The notes under the pieces were generated by a model that saw only the letters and a list, made by a program, of their open reading frames with translations, did not search any database and was not told the DNA's origin. Below are positions 41,434-49,947 of a stretch of 64,000 nt of DNA, piece by piece; positions within the stretch are counted from its first letter, which is position 1; the number at the start of each line of letters is the position of its first letter. Both the position numbers and the translations under genes were made by a program. Origin of the DNA: VRUE01 sp963702955 (lineage in GTDB: Bacteria; Actinomycetota; Thermoleophilia; Solirubrobacterales; 70-9); assembly GCA_963702955.1 (NCBI GenBank), contig OY969774.1, positions 1,116,001-1,180,000 on the forward strand, in the 5' to 3' direction.

Positions 41434-42594
41434 TCAGCCGGCGCAGAAGGCCTCGTAGTCCGGGAACTTGCCGAGATCCTCGTCGGCGATCTCCGGCGCG
41501 TTCTCGCCGCAGATCGGGCAGTCGGGGTCGCGGCGCACCTTCAACTCGGTGAAGCGGGTGCTGAGCGCCTCGAAGAGGAGCAGACGGCCGATCAGCGGCT
41601 CGCCGATCCCCAGCACCAGCTTCAGCACCTCATTCGCCTGCAGCAGGCCCATCGTCCCGGCCATCACCCCGAGCACGCCGTTGGCGGAGCAGCTCGGCGC
41701 CAGCTCGGCCGGCGGCGGGGTCGGGTAGAGGCAGCGGTAGCAGGGGCCCTCGAAGGGGACGAAGGTCGAGATCTGTCCGTCGAAGCTGAGGATCGAGGCG
41801 GAGACGACCGGCTTGCGCAGCCGCACCGAGGCGTCGTTCAGCAGGTAGCGGGTGGGGAAGTTGTCGGCCCCGTCGACGATCACGTCGTACTCGCTAAGGA
41901 TCTCGACGATGTTGGAGGAGTCAAGGCGGAGGCGGTGCTCGACCACCTCGACGTCGGGGTTGAGCGCTTCGATCGTCAGCCGCGCCGACTCGGTCTTCGG
42001 GACGCCGATCCGTTCGGTGTTGTGGATCACCTGGCGCTGCAGGTTGGAGGCGTCAACGACGTCGTCGTCGACGAGGCCGATCGTGCCGATCCCGGCCGCG
42101 GCGAGGTAGAGCGCGGTCGGCGCGCCGAGGCCGCCGGCGCCGACCAGCAGCACCTTCGCGTTCAGCATCTTCAGCTGGCCGTCGACCCCGACCTCCGGCA
42201 GCAGCGTGTGGCGCGAGTAGCGGTCGCGCTGATCGGCGGTCATCCCGGAGGCGGCGACCACCGGCAGGCCCTGCTCCTGCCAGGCGAGGATCCCGCCGGC
42301 CATCGAGGCGACGTCCTCGTAGCCGAGCGCTTCCAACTGCTGCGCGGCGATGTAGGAACGGTTGCCGCTGCGGCAGTAGAGGATCGTCCGCGCCGACTTG
42401 TCGGGCGCCGCGGTCGCGATTTCATCGCCGATCAGCCCAGGCGGGACCAGCTTGCCGCCCTCCAGGTGGGCCTCCTGGTACTCGTGCGGCTCGCGGGTGT
42501 CGACCAAGACGACGTCGCCGCCCTCGATCTCCTGCGCCGCCTCGAAGGGCTCGATCTCCTCGACCTGCTGCTTGGTCTGCGCCGTGGTTGCCAT
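41434..42594 (-). CDS. MoeZ-like E1 sulfurtransferase, rhodanese domain first
   Basis: A 386-residue enzyme that would adenylate CysO and pass sulfur to it. Residues 1-112 are a rhodanese domain with active Cys74 (ILYCRSGNRS). Residues 115-370 are the ThiF/MoeB domain: GAGGLG 152-157, zinc cysteines in CYRC and CPIC, and the catalytic cysteine in PSCSANG. In MoeZ and MOCS3 the order is ThiF then rhodanese, so the order here is reversed. Downstream genes are cysO, cysM and mec. The leader has TAGGAGA before ATG. Confidence 0.92.
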   Translation of the reverse strand: MATTAQTKQQVEEIEPFEAAQEIEGGDVVLVDTREPHEYQEAHLEGGKLVPPGLIGDEIATAAPDKSARTILYCRSGNRSYIAAQQLEALGYEDVASMAGGILAWQEQGLPVVAASGMTADQRDRYSRHTLLPEVGVDGQLKMLNAKVLLVGAGGLGAPTALYLAAAGIGTIGLVDDDVVDASNLQRQVIHNTERIGVPKTESARLTIEALNPDVEVVEHRLRLDSSNIVEILSEYDVIVDGADNFPTRYLLNDASVRLRKPVVSASILSFDGQISTFVPFEGPCYRCLYPTPPPAELAPSCSANGVLGVMAGTMGLLQANEVLKLVLGIGEPLIGRLLLFEALSTRFTELKVRRDPDCPICGENAPEIADEDLGKFPDYEAFCAG

Positions 42595-42629
42595 CCGTCT
42601 CCTAAATACCCGAATTCCGATCCGGCTTT

Positions 42630-42646
42630 ACTTCATAAAGTATAGC
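42630..42646 (-). promoter_or_regulatory. 17-bp box and -10 element upstream of the moeZ-like gene
   Basis: On the minus strand this reads GCTATACTTTATGAAGT, with TACTT-TATG-AAGTA as an inverted repeat. It matches the cysM box at 41075-41091 in 16 of 17 bases. TATACT is a perfect -10; the mRNA leader would be about 30 nt. Confidence 0.5.
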
Positions 42647-42653
42647 GCCGATT

Positions 42654-43517
42654 TCAGCCGAGGCTGGGGCGCATCTGGCGCAGGCGCTTGACCCGCTCCT
42701 CGATCGGCGGATGGGTCGAGAAGAGGCCGGCCATTCCCTTGCTGGAGAAGGGCCTGACGATGTAGAGCGGCTCGGCCGCCTGGTTGACCTGCATCGGCGT
42801 CGCCTTCGCCCCCTGCTCGAGGCGCAGCAGGGCGCTGGCCAGCGACTCGGGGTTGCCGCAGATTTCCGCCCCGCCGGCGTCGGCGGCGTACTCGCGCTGG
42901 CGCGAGATCGAGAGCTGGATGATCGTCGCCGCGAGTGGCGCCAGCAGGACCAGCGCCAGCGAGGCGACCAGGCCGACCGGCGAGTTGTTGTCTTCGCCGC
43001 CGAACCAGAGCAGCATGTAAGCGAGGTAGGTGATCGCCGCGCCGATCGCCGAGGCGACCGAGACGATCAGGATGTCGCGGTGCTTGACGTGCGCCAGCTC
43101 GTGCGAGAGGACGCCGCGCAGCTCTTCGTCGGAGAGCAGGCTGAGGATGCCGCGGGTCACCGCGACGGCGGAGTGCTCCGGGTTGCGGCCGGTGGCGAAG
43201 GCGTTGGGCTGGTCCTGCGGGATCACGTAGAGGCGCGGCATCGGCAGGTCCGCACGGGTCGTAAGTTCGCGGACCGTCTCGTAGAGCTTCGGCGCTTCCG
43301 ATTCGGAGACCGGTTTGGCGCGGCTCATCGCCAGCGCCATTTTGTCGCTGAAGAAGTAGGAGCCGAGGTTGATCAGGAGGGCGAAGCCGAGGAAGAGCGC
43401 CGCCGTGCTGGGACCGCCGATAAGGGCGCCGATCACGACCAGCAGGCCGGACAGCGTCGCCAGCAGAATCGTCGTCCGCAGCGTTGCCCCGAAGTTCGAC
43501 CGCTTGGTGGTGCTCAT
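42654..43517 (-). CDS. htpX: HtpX-family membrane metalloprotease
   Basis: A 287-residue M48 protease that removes damaged membrane proteins. Two helices start the protein; the zinc motif HELAHVKH is near residue 140 and two further helices and the Glu ligand region EYAADAGGAEICG follow. ATG 43517 is preferred. It diverges from the Rrf2 regulator gene, with 79 nt between. Confidence 0.95.
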   Translation of the reverse strand: MSTTKRSNFGATLRTTILLATLSGLLVVIGALIGGPSTAALFLGFALLINLGSYFFSDKMALAMSRAKPVSESEAPKLYETVRELTTRADLPMPRLYVIPQDQPNAFATGRNPEHSAVAVTRGILSLLSDEELRGVLSHELAHVKHRDILIVSVASAIGAAITYLAYMLLWFGGEDNNSPVGLVASLALVLLAPLAATIIQLSISRQREYAADAGGAEICGNPESLASALLRLEQGAKATPMQVNQAAEPLYIVRPFSSKGMAGLFSTHPPIEERVKRLRQMRPSLG

Positions 43518-43571
43518 GCCGCTCAGCTCCTAGGTAGATGGGTGGCCCCTGATTATGACGCAGCGCCATAA

Positions 43572-43595
43572 CCGACTGCCTCGGTAGGATTTAAG
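43572..43595 (+). promoter_or_regulatory. Shared suf promoter box, copy 1 (Rrf2 gene)
   Basis: CCGAC, 5 nt, then CGGTAGGATT and TAAG. TAGGAT is the -10 and ends 6 nt before the ATG of the regulator. The same CCGAC-N5-CGGTAGGATT arrangement recurs at 49556-49578 before the other suf operon. It is probably the operator of the Rrf2 protein (autoregulation). Confidence 0.55.
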
Positions 43596-43596
43596 C

Positions 43597-44076
43597 ATGC
43601 TGTTCTCTACGAAAGCGGAGTACGGGGTCCGGCTGATGGTCGAGCTGGGTCGCCAGCCGGGCTCCTCGCCGATCTCGCTGAGCGCCGTCGCCGAAGCCGA
43701 GCGGCTGCCGCTCTCCTACCTCGAGCACCTGGTCGCGCGGCTGCGCAAGGCCGGGCTGGTCAGCTCGACCCGCGGCGCACACGGCGGCTACCGCCTTGCC
43801 AAGCCGGCCGAGGAGATCACCCTCGACGCGGTGGTCGAGGCGCTGGAAGGCCAGATCGCGCCGATGGAGTGCTTCCACGAGACTCCCGAGGGCAAGGTGC
43901 TCTGCTCGCACGAGAGCGACGGCGACCGCGCCTGCGCGACGAAGCTGCTCTGGACCCGCGTGCAGGGCGGCGTCACCAAGGCGCTGGCCGGCACGACGCT
44001 GGCCGAGCTGGTCGAGTTCGGCGGCGGCCCCGAGGGCGCCCCCGAGCCGGCCGCCCCGGTCGGCAGCGCCGCTTGA
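43597..44076 (+). CDS. Rrf2-family regulator (IscR/SufR-like)
   Basis: A 159-residue winged-helix regulator. The N-terminus MLFSTKAEYGVRLMVELGRQ and the recognition helix region LSYLEHLVARLRKAGLVSS are Rrf2-type. Three cysteines, Cys92, Cys103 and Cys113, fit an Fe-S cluster as in IscR. It heads the operon sufC-sufS-sufU, so it most likely senses Fe-S status and represses suf genes. The cluster ligand assignment is inference. Confidence 0.9.
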   Translation: MLFSTKAEYGVRLMVELGRQPGSSPISLSAVAEAERLPLSYLEHLVARLRKAGLVSSTRGAHGGYRLAKPAEEITLDAVVEALEGQIAPMECFHETPEGKVLCSHESDGDRACATKLLWTRVQGGVTKALAGTTLAELVEFGGGPEGAPEPAAPVGSAA

Positions 44077-44109
44077 CGCTTAATCCCCGAACGACACGAA
44101 TGGAGACCG

Positions 44110-44874
44110 ATGGCTGAGTTGGAGATTCGCAACCTGCACGTGAGCGCCGAAGGCAAGGAGATCCTCCGCGGCCTCGACCTCGACGTCTCGAAGGGCCGCG
44201 TCCACGCGCTGATGGGGCCGAACGGGTCGGGCAAGTCAACCCTGGCCAACGCGATCATGGGACACCCCTCGCTGGAGGTGACCGAGGGCTCGATCGTCTT
44301 CAAGGGCGAGGACATGACCGCGGCCGCTCCCGACGAGCGCTCCCGCGCCGGCCTCTTCATGGCCTTCCAGTATCCGGTCGCGATCCCCGGGGTCTCGGTC
44401 AGCAAGTACCTGCGGATGATCCTCAACGCCAGACGGGAAGCGCGCGGTGAAGCCGAGATCAAGATCAAAGAGTTCGCCAAGGTCGCCCAGGAGGCGATGG
44501 AGCTGGCCAACATCCCCAAAGCCTTCTCCAGCCGCTACCTCAACGACGGTTTCTCGGGCGGCGAGAAGAAGCGGATGGAGCTGCTGCAGCTGGCGCTGCT
44601 GCGGCCCGAGATCGCCGTCCTCGACGAGACCGACTCGGGGCTCGACATCGACGCGCTGCGGGTCGTCGCCGACGGGGTCAACAAATTCTCCGGTCCCGAC
44701 ATGGGCGTCCTCATCATCACCCACTACCAGCGCATCCTGCACATGGTCAAGCCCGACTCGGTCCACGTCATGTTCGAGGGCCGGATCGTCAAGGAGGGCG
44801 GCCCGGAGCTGGTCGGCCAGCTCGAGGAGAAGGGCTACGGCTGGATCGGCGAGGAGGTCGCGGCGAACGCGTGA
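44110..44874 (+). CDS. sufC: SufC, Fe-S assembly ATPase
   Basis: A 254-residue ABC-type ATPase of the SufBCD scaffold. Walker A GPNGSGKST near residue 37, signature FSGGEKKRME near 150, Walker B VLDETDSGLD and the His in ITHY are present. It drives conformational change of SufB-SufD, which are encoded 5 kb away at 49948-52534. A 33-nt gap follows the regulator. Confidence 0.96.
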   Translation: MAELEIRNLHVSAEGKEILRGLDLDVSKGRVHALMGPNGSGKSTLANAIMGHPSLEVTEGSIVFKGEDMTAAAPDERSRAGLFMAFQYPVAIPGVSVSKYLRMILNARREARGEAEIKIKEFAKVAQEAMELANIPKAFSSRYLNDGFSGGEKKRMELLQLALLRPEIAVLDETDSGLDIDALRVVADGVNKFSGPDMGVLIITHYQRILHMVKPDSVHVMFEGRIVKEGGPELVGQLEEKGYGWIGEEVAANA

Positions 44875-46115
44875 CCGTCTCCACCGCCCCCTTCCCGATC
44901 GAGAAGGTCCGCGCCGCCTTCCCGGCGCTTCGGCGGGAGGTGCACGGGCGCCCGGTCGCCTACCTCGACAGCGGCGCCAGCGCCCAGCGGGTGCTGGCCT
45001 CGATCCAGGCGGTCAACCGCTACGAGCGGGCCCACCACTCCAACGTCCACCGCGGCTCGCACACGCTCTCGGCCGAGGCGACGGCGGCCTACGAGGGCGC
45101 CCGGGCGACGGTCGCCGACCACCTCGGCGCCGCCGACCGCCGCGAGGTGATCTTCGTCCGCAACGCGACCGAGGCGATCAACCTGGTGGCGCGCGCCTGG
45201 GGCGACGCCAACCTCGGCGCCGGCGACCGGGTGCTGCTGACCGAGATGGAGCACCACTCCAACATCGTCCCCTGGCAGCAGCTCGCCGAGCGGGCCGGGG
45301 CCGAGGTCAACTGGGTCCCTGTCGGCGACGACGGTCTGCTCGACATGGCCGCCTTCGCGCAGCTGCTCGAGCGCGGGCCGAAGCTGGTCGCCGTGACCCA
45401 CGTCTCCAACGTGCTCGGCACCGAGAACCCGATCGCCGAGATCTCCCGCCTCTCCCACCAAGCCGGCGCGCTGGTGTTGGTCAACGGCGCCCAGGCGGCA
45501 CCGAAGCTGGCGCTCGACGTCGCCGAGCTGGGGGTCGACTTCTACGCGCTGACCGGCCACAAGCTCTACGCGCCGACCGGGATCGGGGCGCTCTGGGCGA
45601 GGCTCGACCTGCTGCGCGAGATGCCGCCCTTCCTCGGCGGCGGCTCGATGATCCGCAAGGTGACCAAGGACGGAACGACCTACGCCGACCCGCCCGCCCG
45701 CTTCGAGGCCGGGACGCCGGCGATCGCGCAGGCGATCGGGATGGCCTCGGCGCTGCGCTGGCTCGACGGACTGGGGATGGACGCGGTGCGCGACCACGAG
45801 CGGGCGACGACCGCCTACGCGCTGGAGCGCCTCGCCGAGGTCCCCGACCTGCGCGTCTTCGGCCCGGCCCCGGGCCCCGAGCGGATCGGACCGGTCTCCT
45901 TCGAGCTGGAGGGCGTCCACGCCCACGACGTCTCCGAGATCCTCGACCGCCACGGCGTCGCCGTCCGCGCCGGCCACCACTGCGCGCAGCCGCTGATGGA
46001 CCGCCTCGGCGTCGCCGCCACCGCCCGCGCCAGCTTCGGCGTCTACACCACCGAGGAGGAGATCGACCGCCTGGTCGAGGGCCTCCACGACGCGCGGAAG
46101 GTGTTCGGCCTCTGA
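44871..46115 (+). CDS. sufS: SufS cysteine desulfurase
   Basis: A 414-residue group-II PLP desulfurase that supplies sulfur from cysteine. The PLP lysine is in ALTGHKLYAPTGIGALW and the catalytic cysteine in VRAGHHCAQPLMDRLG. GTG 44871 overlaps sufC as GTGA. Its stop overlaps the SufU ATG (TGATG). Confidence 0.96.
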   Translation: MTVSTAPFPIEKVRAAFPALRREVHGRPVAYLDSGASAQRVLASIQAVNRYERAHHSNVHRGSHTLSAEATAAYEGARATVADHLGAADRREVIFVRNATEAINLVARAWGDANLGAGDRVLLTEMEHHSNIVPWQQLAERAGAEVNWVPVGDDGLLDMAAFAQLLERGPKLVAVTHVSNVLGTENPIAEISRLSHQAGALVLVNGAQAAPKLALDVAELGVDFYALTGHKLYAPTGIGALWARLDLLREMPPFLGGGSMIRKVTKDGTTYADPPARFEAGTPAIAQAIGMASALRWLDGLGMDAVRDHERATTAYALERLAEVPDLRVFGPAPGPERIGPVSFELEGVHAHDVSEILDRHGVAVRAGHHCAQPLMDRLGVAATARASFGVYTTEEEIDRLVEGLHDARKVFGL

Positions 46116-46546
46116 TGGACGAGCTCTATCGCGATCAGATCCTTGAGCACTACAAGCGGCCGCACAACTTCGGCCGGCTGGAGCACGCGGATCTCGAGTA
46201 CGAGGACACGAACCCGTTCTGCGGCGACGAGCAGCATGTGACGATCCGGCTCGACGAGGACGACCGGGTCGCCGAGATCGCCTTCGAGGGCCAGGGCTGC
46301 GCGATCTCGACCGCGGCGACCTCGCTGCTGACCGACGAGCTCGCCGGCAAGAGCCGCGAGGAGCTGCTGCGACTGCCGAAGGAGTTCGTCCTCGATCTGC
46401 TCGGGATCGAGATCTCGGCGACGCGGATGAAGTGCGCGATGCTCGGCCTCAAGGTCGTCAAGAGCGCCGGCCTCGGCCAGCCGGCCGAATGGGAGGACGA
46501 GGGCGAGAGCGGCGACCCTACGGAAGCCGCGGCCGACCTCAAGTGA
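46115..46546 (+). CDS. sufU: SufU-type sulfur transfer/scaffold protein
   Basis: A 143-residue IscU-like protein with the three conserved cysteines in TNPFCGDEQ, GQGCAISTAAT and RMKCAMLGLK. SufU accepts sulfur from SufS through a zinc-bound site. The gene ends inside a 50-bp palindrome, and the last two residues Leu-Lys and the stop are part of it. Confidence 0.94.
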   Translation: MDELYRDQILEHYKRPHNFGRLEHADLEYEDTNPFCGDEQHVTIRLDEDDRVAEIAFEGQGCAISTAATSLLTDELAGKSREELLRLPKEFVLDLLGIEISATRMKCAMLGLKVVKSAGLGQPAEWEDEGESGDPTEAAADLK

Positions 46547-46587
46547 AGCATTTGGGGTAGTGCACTACCCCAAATGCTTCACTTGAG
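46538..46587. terminator. Perfect 50-bp palindrome ending two convergent genes
   Basis: Both halves, 46538-46562 and 46563-46587, are exact reverse complements (25 bp each, centre TGCA). Each strand reads CTC AAG TGA at its left part, so sufU and the MMPL gene both end Leu-Lys-stop inside it. It would act as a terminator in both directions. Transcribed RNA could fold into a stem of over 20 bp. Confidence 0.85.
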
Positions 46588-48690
46588 CGAGCCGGGCCAC
46601 CAGGCGCGGTCGCCGAGCAGGTAGGTGATCGCGGGGATCAGCAGCGCCCGGACGACGAAGGTGTCGAGGAGGACGCCGACGGCGACGGCGGCGCCGATCT
46701 GGACCAGCTCTTCCAGCGGCAGCAGGGTCAGCGTCGCGAAGGTCCCGGCGAGGACGATGCCGGCGCCGGTGACGACGCCGCCGGTGTTCTCGAGGGCGAC
46801 GAGGACGCCGTCGCGGGTTCCCAGCCGGGCCGCCTCCTCGCGGGCGCGGGTCATCAGGAAGATGTTGTAGTCGACCCCCAGGGCGACGAGGAAGATGAAG
46901 GCGATCAGGACGAGGTCGAAGGCGATCCCGCCCGAGCCGATCAGGTCGGCGAAGGCGAAGGTGACGAGGCCGAGGGTCGCCGCGAACGAGGCGACGACGG
47001 TGGCGATCAGGTAGGCCGGCGCCGCCAGCGCCTGCAGCACCAGGGCGAGGATCAGCGCGACGACCACCAGCACCACCGGGACGATCAGCCTGGTGTCGCG
47101 GGCGTTGGTCTGCTCGACGTCGAAGTTCTCGGCGGGGATGCCGCCGAGGAGGGCGCTCGGCGCCACCTGCAGCAGCCGGTCGCGAATTCCCTCGACGGCC
47201 GCCGCGGCCGCGCCCGAGTAGGGATTGCCGCGCATCACGATCGTCAGCACCGCCTCGCTCGACCCCGGCGAGGGCGGCACCGGCAGGGTCAGCTTGACGG
47301 CGGCGAGGTGCTTCAGGCCCGCCAGCGCCGACTCCACTTCGCCGACGTCGACCACGGCGGTCAGCGGCGAGCCCAGCCCCGGCGGGAAGTGTTCGTCGAG
47401 GACTTCGCTGCCGCGGCTCGATTCGGTCGGTCCGATCTCCCCCTGCCCGAAACCGATCGTGCCGTGGCCGACCAGGTTGCCGAGCGAGAGCAGCGCCAGC
47501 ACGCAGAGCACCGCGACGACGATCGTCCGCGGCCGGCGGCGGACGAAGTCGGCGATCCTTCTCCAGCGCCGGTCGGGCCCGGCCGCCCGGCGAGGTCGCG
47601 CCGGCCAGAAGGCACGCTCGCCGAGCACCGCGAGGAGGGCCGGGAACAGGGTGAAGGCCGCGACGAGCATCACCGCGACGCCGACGGCGAGTACCGGGCC
47701 GAGCCAATGGGTCAACTGCAGGTCGGCCAGCAGCAGCACCAGCATCGCCGCGATCACGGTCCCGGCCGAGGCGGCGATCGCCGGCACGCTCTCGCGCACC
47801 GCGAGCGGCAGCGCGGCGGCCGGCTCCCGTCCCCTGCTGATCTCCTCGCGGTAGCGATGCACCAGCAGCATCGTGTAGTCGGTGCCGGCGCCGAAGATCA
47901 GCACGAGCAGCAGCAGCGTGCCCTCGGTGTTGACCGTGATCAGACCCGCCTCGATCAGCAGGTAGACGACGCCGGTCGCGACCAAGTAGGCGGCGCCGAC
48001 CGTGAGCAGCGGCAGCAGCGCCAGGACCGGCGCCCGGTAGACGAGCAGGAGCAGGAGGAAGACCAGGCCGAGCGCAGCGACGAGCAACGTCTGCCCGGCG
48101 TCTTCGGCCACCTGCTCGAGGTCCGCGGCGATGCCGCCCGGTCCGGTGACGTAGGACTGCAGGCCGGGCCGACGGTGGGCGGCGAGGTAGCTGCGGATCT
48201 GGCCGACGCCGGCGACGACGGCGCCACGGTCGCCGGCGTTCAGCGCCAGCGCGACCAGCGCCGCTTCCCCGTCGCGGGAGATCGGACCGACGCCATCGGC
48301 GATCGTCGCCACCTTCCCCAGCGGCCTCCCGGTGTCGCCGGAGTAAGGAGCGAAGACCGGGGTGGCGCCGCGCAGGCCGAGCCGTTCGAGGCCGCTGCCG
48401 AGCCTGCCGATCGCGTTCAGATCGGCCGCGGTGAGCCCGCCCCGGCGGTCGAAGACGATCAGGACCGGGACGTCGTTGCCCCCTTTGTAGTTGCGCTGGA
48501 GGGCGTCAACGACGCGGGTCGATTCGGAGTTCGAGGGCAGGAAGCTGGTCTGGCCCGCTGCGGTGACGCCGCCGATCCGGGCGTGCGCGAACAGGCCGGC
48601 GAGGCCGAGCAGCGCCCAGGCCGCGATCGTCAGCCGGCGCCCGCGCGGGCCGGTGACGGCCGCGACAGAGCGCTGGATCGTGCGGCTCAC
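46579..48690 (-). CDS. MMPL/RND-family membrane transporter
   Basis: A 703-residue exporter of the MMPL type: two sets of one plus five helices with large extracytoplasmic loops, ending in WPGSLK. The segments GAGTDYTMLLVHRYREEI and VALGVDYNIFLMTRAREEA are the proton-relay DY motifs of the family. Substrates are lipids or hydrophobic compounds in relatives, unknown here. It lies inside the suf region in opposite orientation. Confidence 0.92.
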   Translation of the reverse strand: MSRTIQRSVAAVTGPRGRRLTIAAWALLGLAGLFAHARIGGVTAAGQTSFLPSNSESTRVVDALQRNYKGGNDVPVLIVFDRRGGLTAADLNAIGRLGSGLERLGLRGATPVFAPYSGDTGRPLGKVATIADGVGPISRDGEAALVALALNAGDRGAVVAGVGQIRSYLAAHRRPGLQSYVTGPGGIAADLEQVAEDAGQTLLVAALGLVFLLLLLVYRAPVLALLPLLTVGAAYLVATGVVYLLIEAGLITVNTEGTLLLLVLIFGAGTDYTMLLVHRYREEISRGREPAAALPLAVRESVPAIAASAGTVIAAMLVLLLADLQLTHWLGPVLAVGVAVMLVAAFTLFPALLAVLGERAFWPARPRRAAGPDRRWRRIADFVRRRPRTIVVAVLCVLALLSLGNLVGHGTIGFGQGEIGPTESSRGSEVLDEHFPPGLGSPLTAVVDVGEVESALAGLKHLAAVKLTLPVPPSPGSSEAVLTIVMRGNPYSGAAAAAVEGIRDRLLQVAPSALLGGIPAENFDVEQTNARDTRLIVPVVLVVVALILALVLQALAAPAYLIATVVASFAATLGLVTFAFADLIGSGGIAFDLVLIAFIFLVALGVDYNIFLMTRAREEAARLGTRDGVLVALENTGGVVTGAGIVLAGTFATLTLLPLEELVQIGAAVAVGVLLDTFVVRALLIPAITYLLGDRAWWPGSLK

Positions 48691-48741
48691 GGCGCGGGAG
48701 CCTAGCTGCCCCCGCGCCCGTCCCGCGAGCCTCGGCTCGCC

Positions 48742-49536
48742 CTAAGCGCTCGCCCCGCCTTCGCCACTGGGCGTGATCACCGCGAAGACGCCCCCGAACG
48801 GGTCGTGGACGACGGCGAAGCGGCCGGGGGCGATGTCGACCGCGGCCATGTTGACGCCGCCGCCCAGCTCCTCCACCTTCGCCACGGTCGCGTCGGTGTC
48901 GTCCACCGCGAAGTAGGTCAGCCAGTTGGGGGGCACCTCGTCGGGGACGCGGCCGCTCATGTCGAAGATGCCGCCGACAATGCCGTCCCCGAGCTTGACC
49001 GTGGTGTAGGTGCCCATCCCCTCGAACTCCTCGTCTTCGAACGACCAGCCGAAGACGGCGCCGTAGAACCGCTTGGCGGCGTCCGGATCGCGGGTGTTGA
49101 GCTCGTTCCAGGTGAAGGCACCGGGCTCGTTGACGAGTTCGGCGCCGAGGAACGTCCCCGGCTGCCAGATGCCGAAGAAGGCGCCGGTCGGATCGGTGAA
49201 GATCGCCATCCGGCCGAGGTCCATCACGTCCATCGGCTCGGCGATCACCGTGCCCCCGGCCGCGGTCACCTTGGCCGCGGTCGCATCGGCGTCCGCGACC
49301 GAGACGTAGGTGCTCCAGGCGACCGGCTGGCCCGCCTGCATCAGCGGCGTCAGGCCGGCGACCGGCTTGCCGCGCAGCAGCGCCTGCCGGTAGCCGCCCG
49401 TCTGCTCGGCGTTCTCGGCCTCCGGCGCGTCCCAACCGAACAGCGACCCGTAGAACCCGGCCGCGGCCTCGATGTCCGGAACCCCTAGATCGACCCAGCA
49501 GGGAATTCCCGGCTCGTAACTCGTTCTCTCGCTCAT
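48742..49536 (-). CDS. Two-domain VOC (glyoxalase-like) protein
   Basis: A 264-residue protein of two VOC domains (about 8-125 and 138-255). The first starts GIPCWVDLGVPDIEAAAGFY and the second AFTWNELNTRDPDAAKRFYG, each with the FGW and FTDPTGAFFG / HDPFGGVFAV patterns. Resembles proteins used as antibiotic- or small-molecule-binding dimers; activity unknown. Its promoter shares the 49537-49614 spacer with the ferredoxin gene. Confidence 0.88.
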   Translation of the reverse strand: MSERTSYEPGIPCWVDLGVPDIEAAAGFYGSLFGWDAPEAENAEQTGGYRQALLRGKPVAGLTPLMQAGQPVAWSTYVSVADADATAAKVTAAGGTVIAEPMDVMDLGRMAIFTDPTGAFFGIWQPGTFLGAELVNEPGAFTWNELNTRDPDAAKRFYGAVFGWSFEDEEFEGMGTYTTVKLGDGIVGGIFDMSGRVPDEVPPNWLTYFAVDDTDATVAKVEELGGGVNMAAVDIAPGRFAVVHDPFGGVFAVITPSGEGGASA

Positions 49537-49555
49537 CGTCGCCTTTCTCTAAAAT

Positions 49556-49578
49556 CCGACCGTAGCGGTAGGATTAAG
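49556..49578 (+). promoter_or_regulatory. Shared suf promoter box, copy 2 (ferredoxin-sufB-sufD)
   Basis: CCGAC, 5 nt, CGGTAGGATT, AAG, as in 43572-43595. TAGGAT again serves as the -10; the leader before ATG 49615 is about 30 nt. The 5-nt spacing and ten-base block are identical, which argues for co-regulation by the Rrf2 protein. Confidence 0.55.
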
Positions 49579-49614
49579 TCTCAACCCGCACGAAGCAAGG
49601 CTACCCCGACACTC

Positions 49615-49941
49615 ATGACAGACACCACCGGAACGACCATCGCCGTTTGCCCGCTCGCCGAGCTGGCGCCCGGCACCATGCGGCTGGTCGAGCACGAGGG
49701 TACGAAGATCGGGGTCTTCAACTGTGACGGAGCTGTGTACGCGATCGAGGATCGCTGCTCGCACGACGACGGGCCGCTCGCCGAGGGCGAGTTCGACGGC
49801 GCCACCTGCACCGTCGAGTGCCCCCGTCACGGATCGCTCTTCGACCTGACCACCGGCAGGCCGAAGACCCTCCCCGCCTATGCTCCGGTGCGGACGTTCG
49901 CGACGGCCGTCGTGGACGACACCATCGTCTTGGAGGTCTGA
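49615..49941 (+). CDS. Rieske-type [2Fe-2S] ferredoxin of the suf operon
   Basis: A 108-residue protein with Rieske ligands Cys-x-His in DRCSHDDGPL and Cys-x2-His in VECPRHGSLF. Such small ferredoxins are common with sufB-sufD in actinobacteria and may donate electrons for cluster building. It is 6 nt upstream of sufB and follows the shared box. Confidence 0.9.
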   Translation: MTDTTGTTIAVCPLAELAPGTMRLVEHEGTKIGVFNCDGAVYAIEDRCSHDDGPLAEGEFDGATCTVECPRHGSLFDLTTGRPKTLPAYAPVRTFATAVVDDTIVLEV

Positions 49942-49947
49942 CAGACC

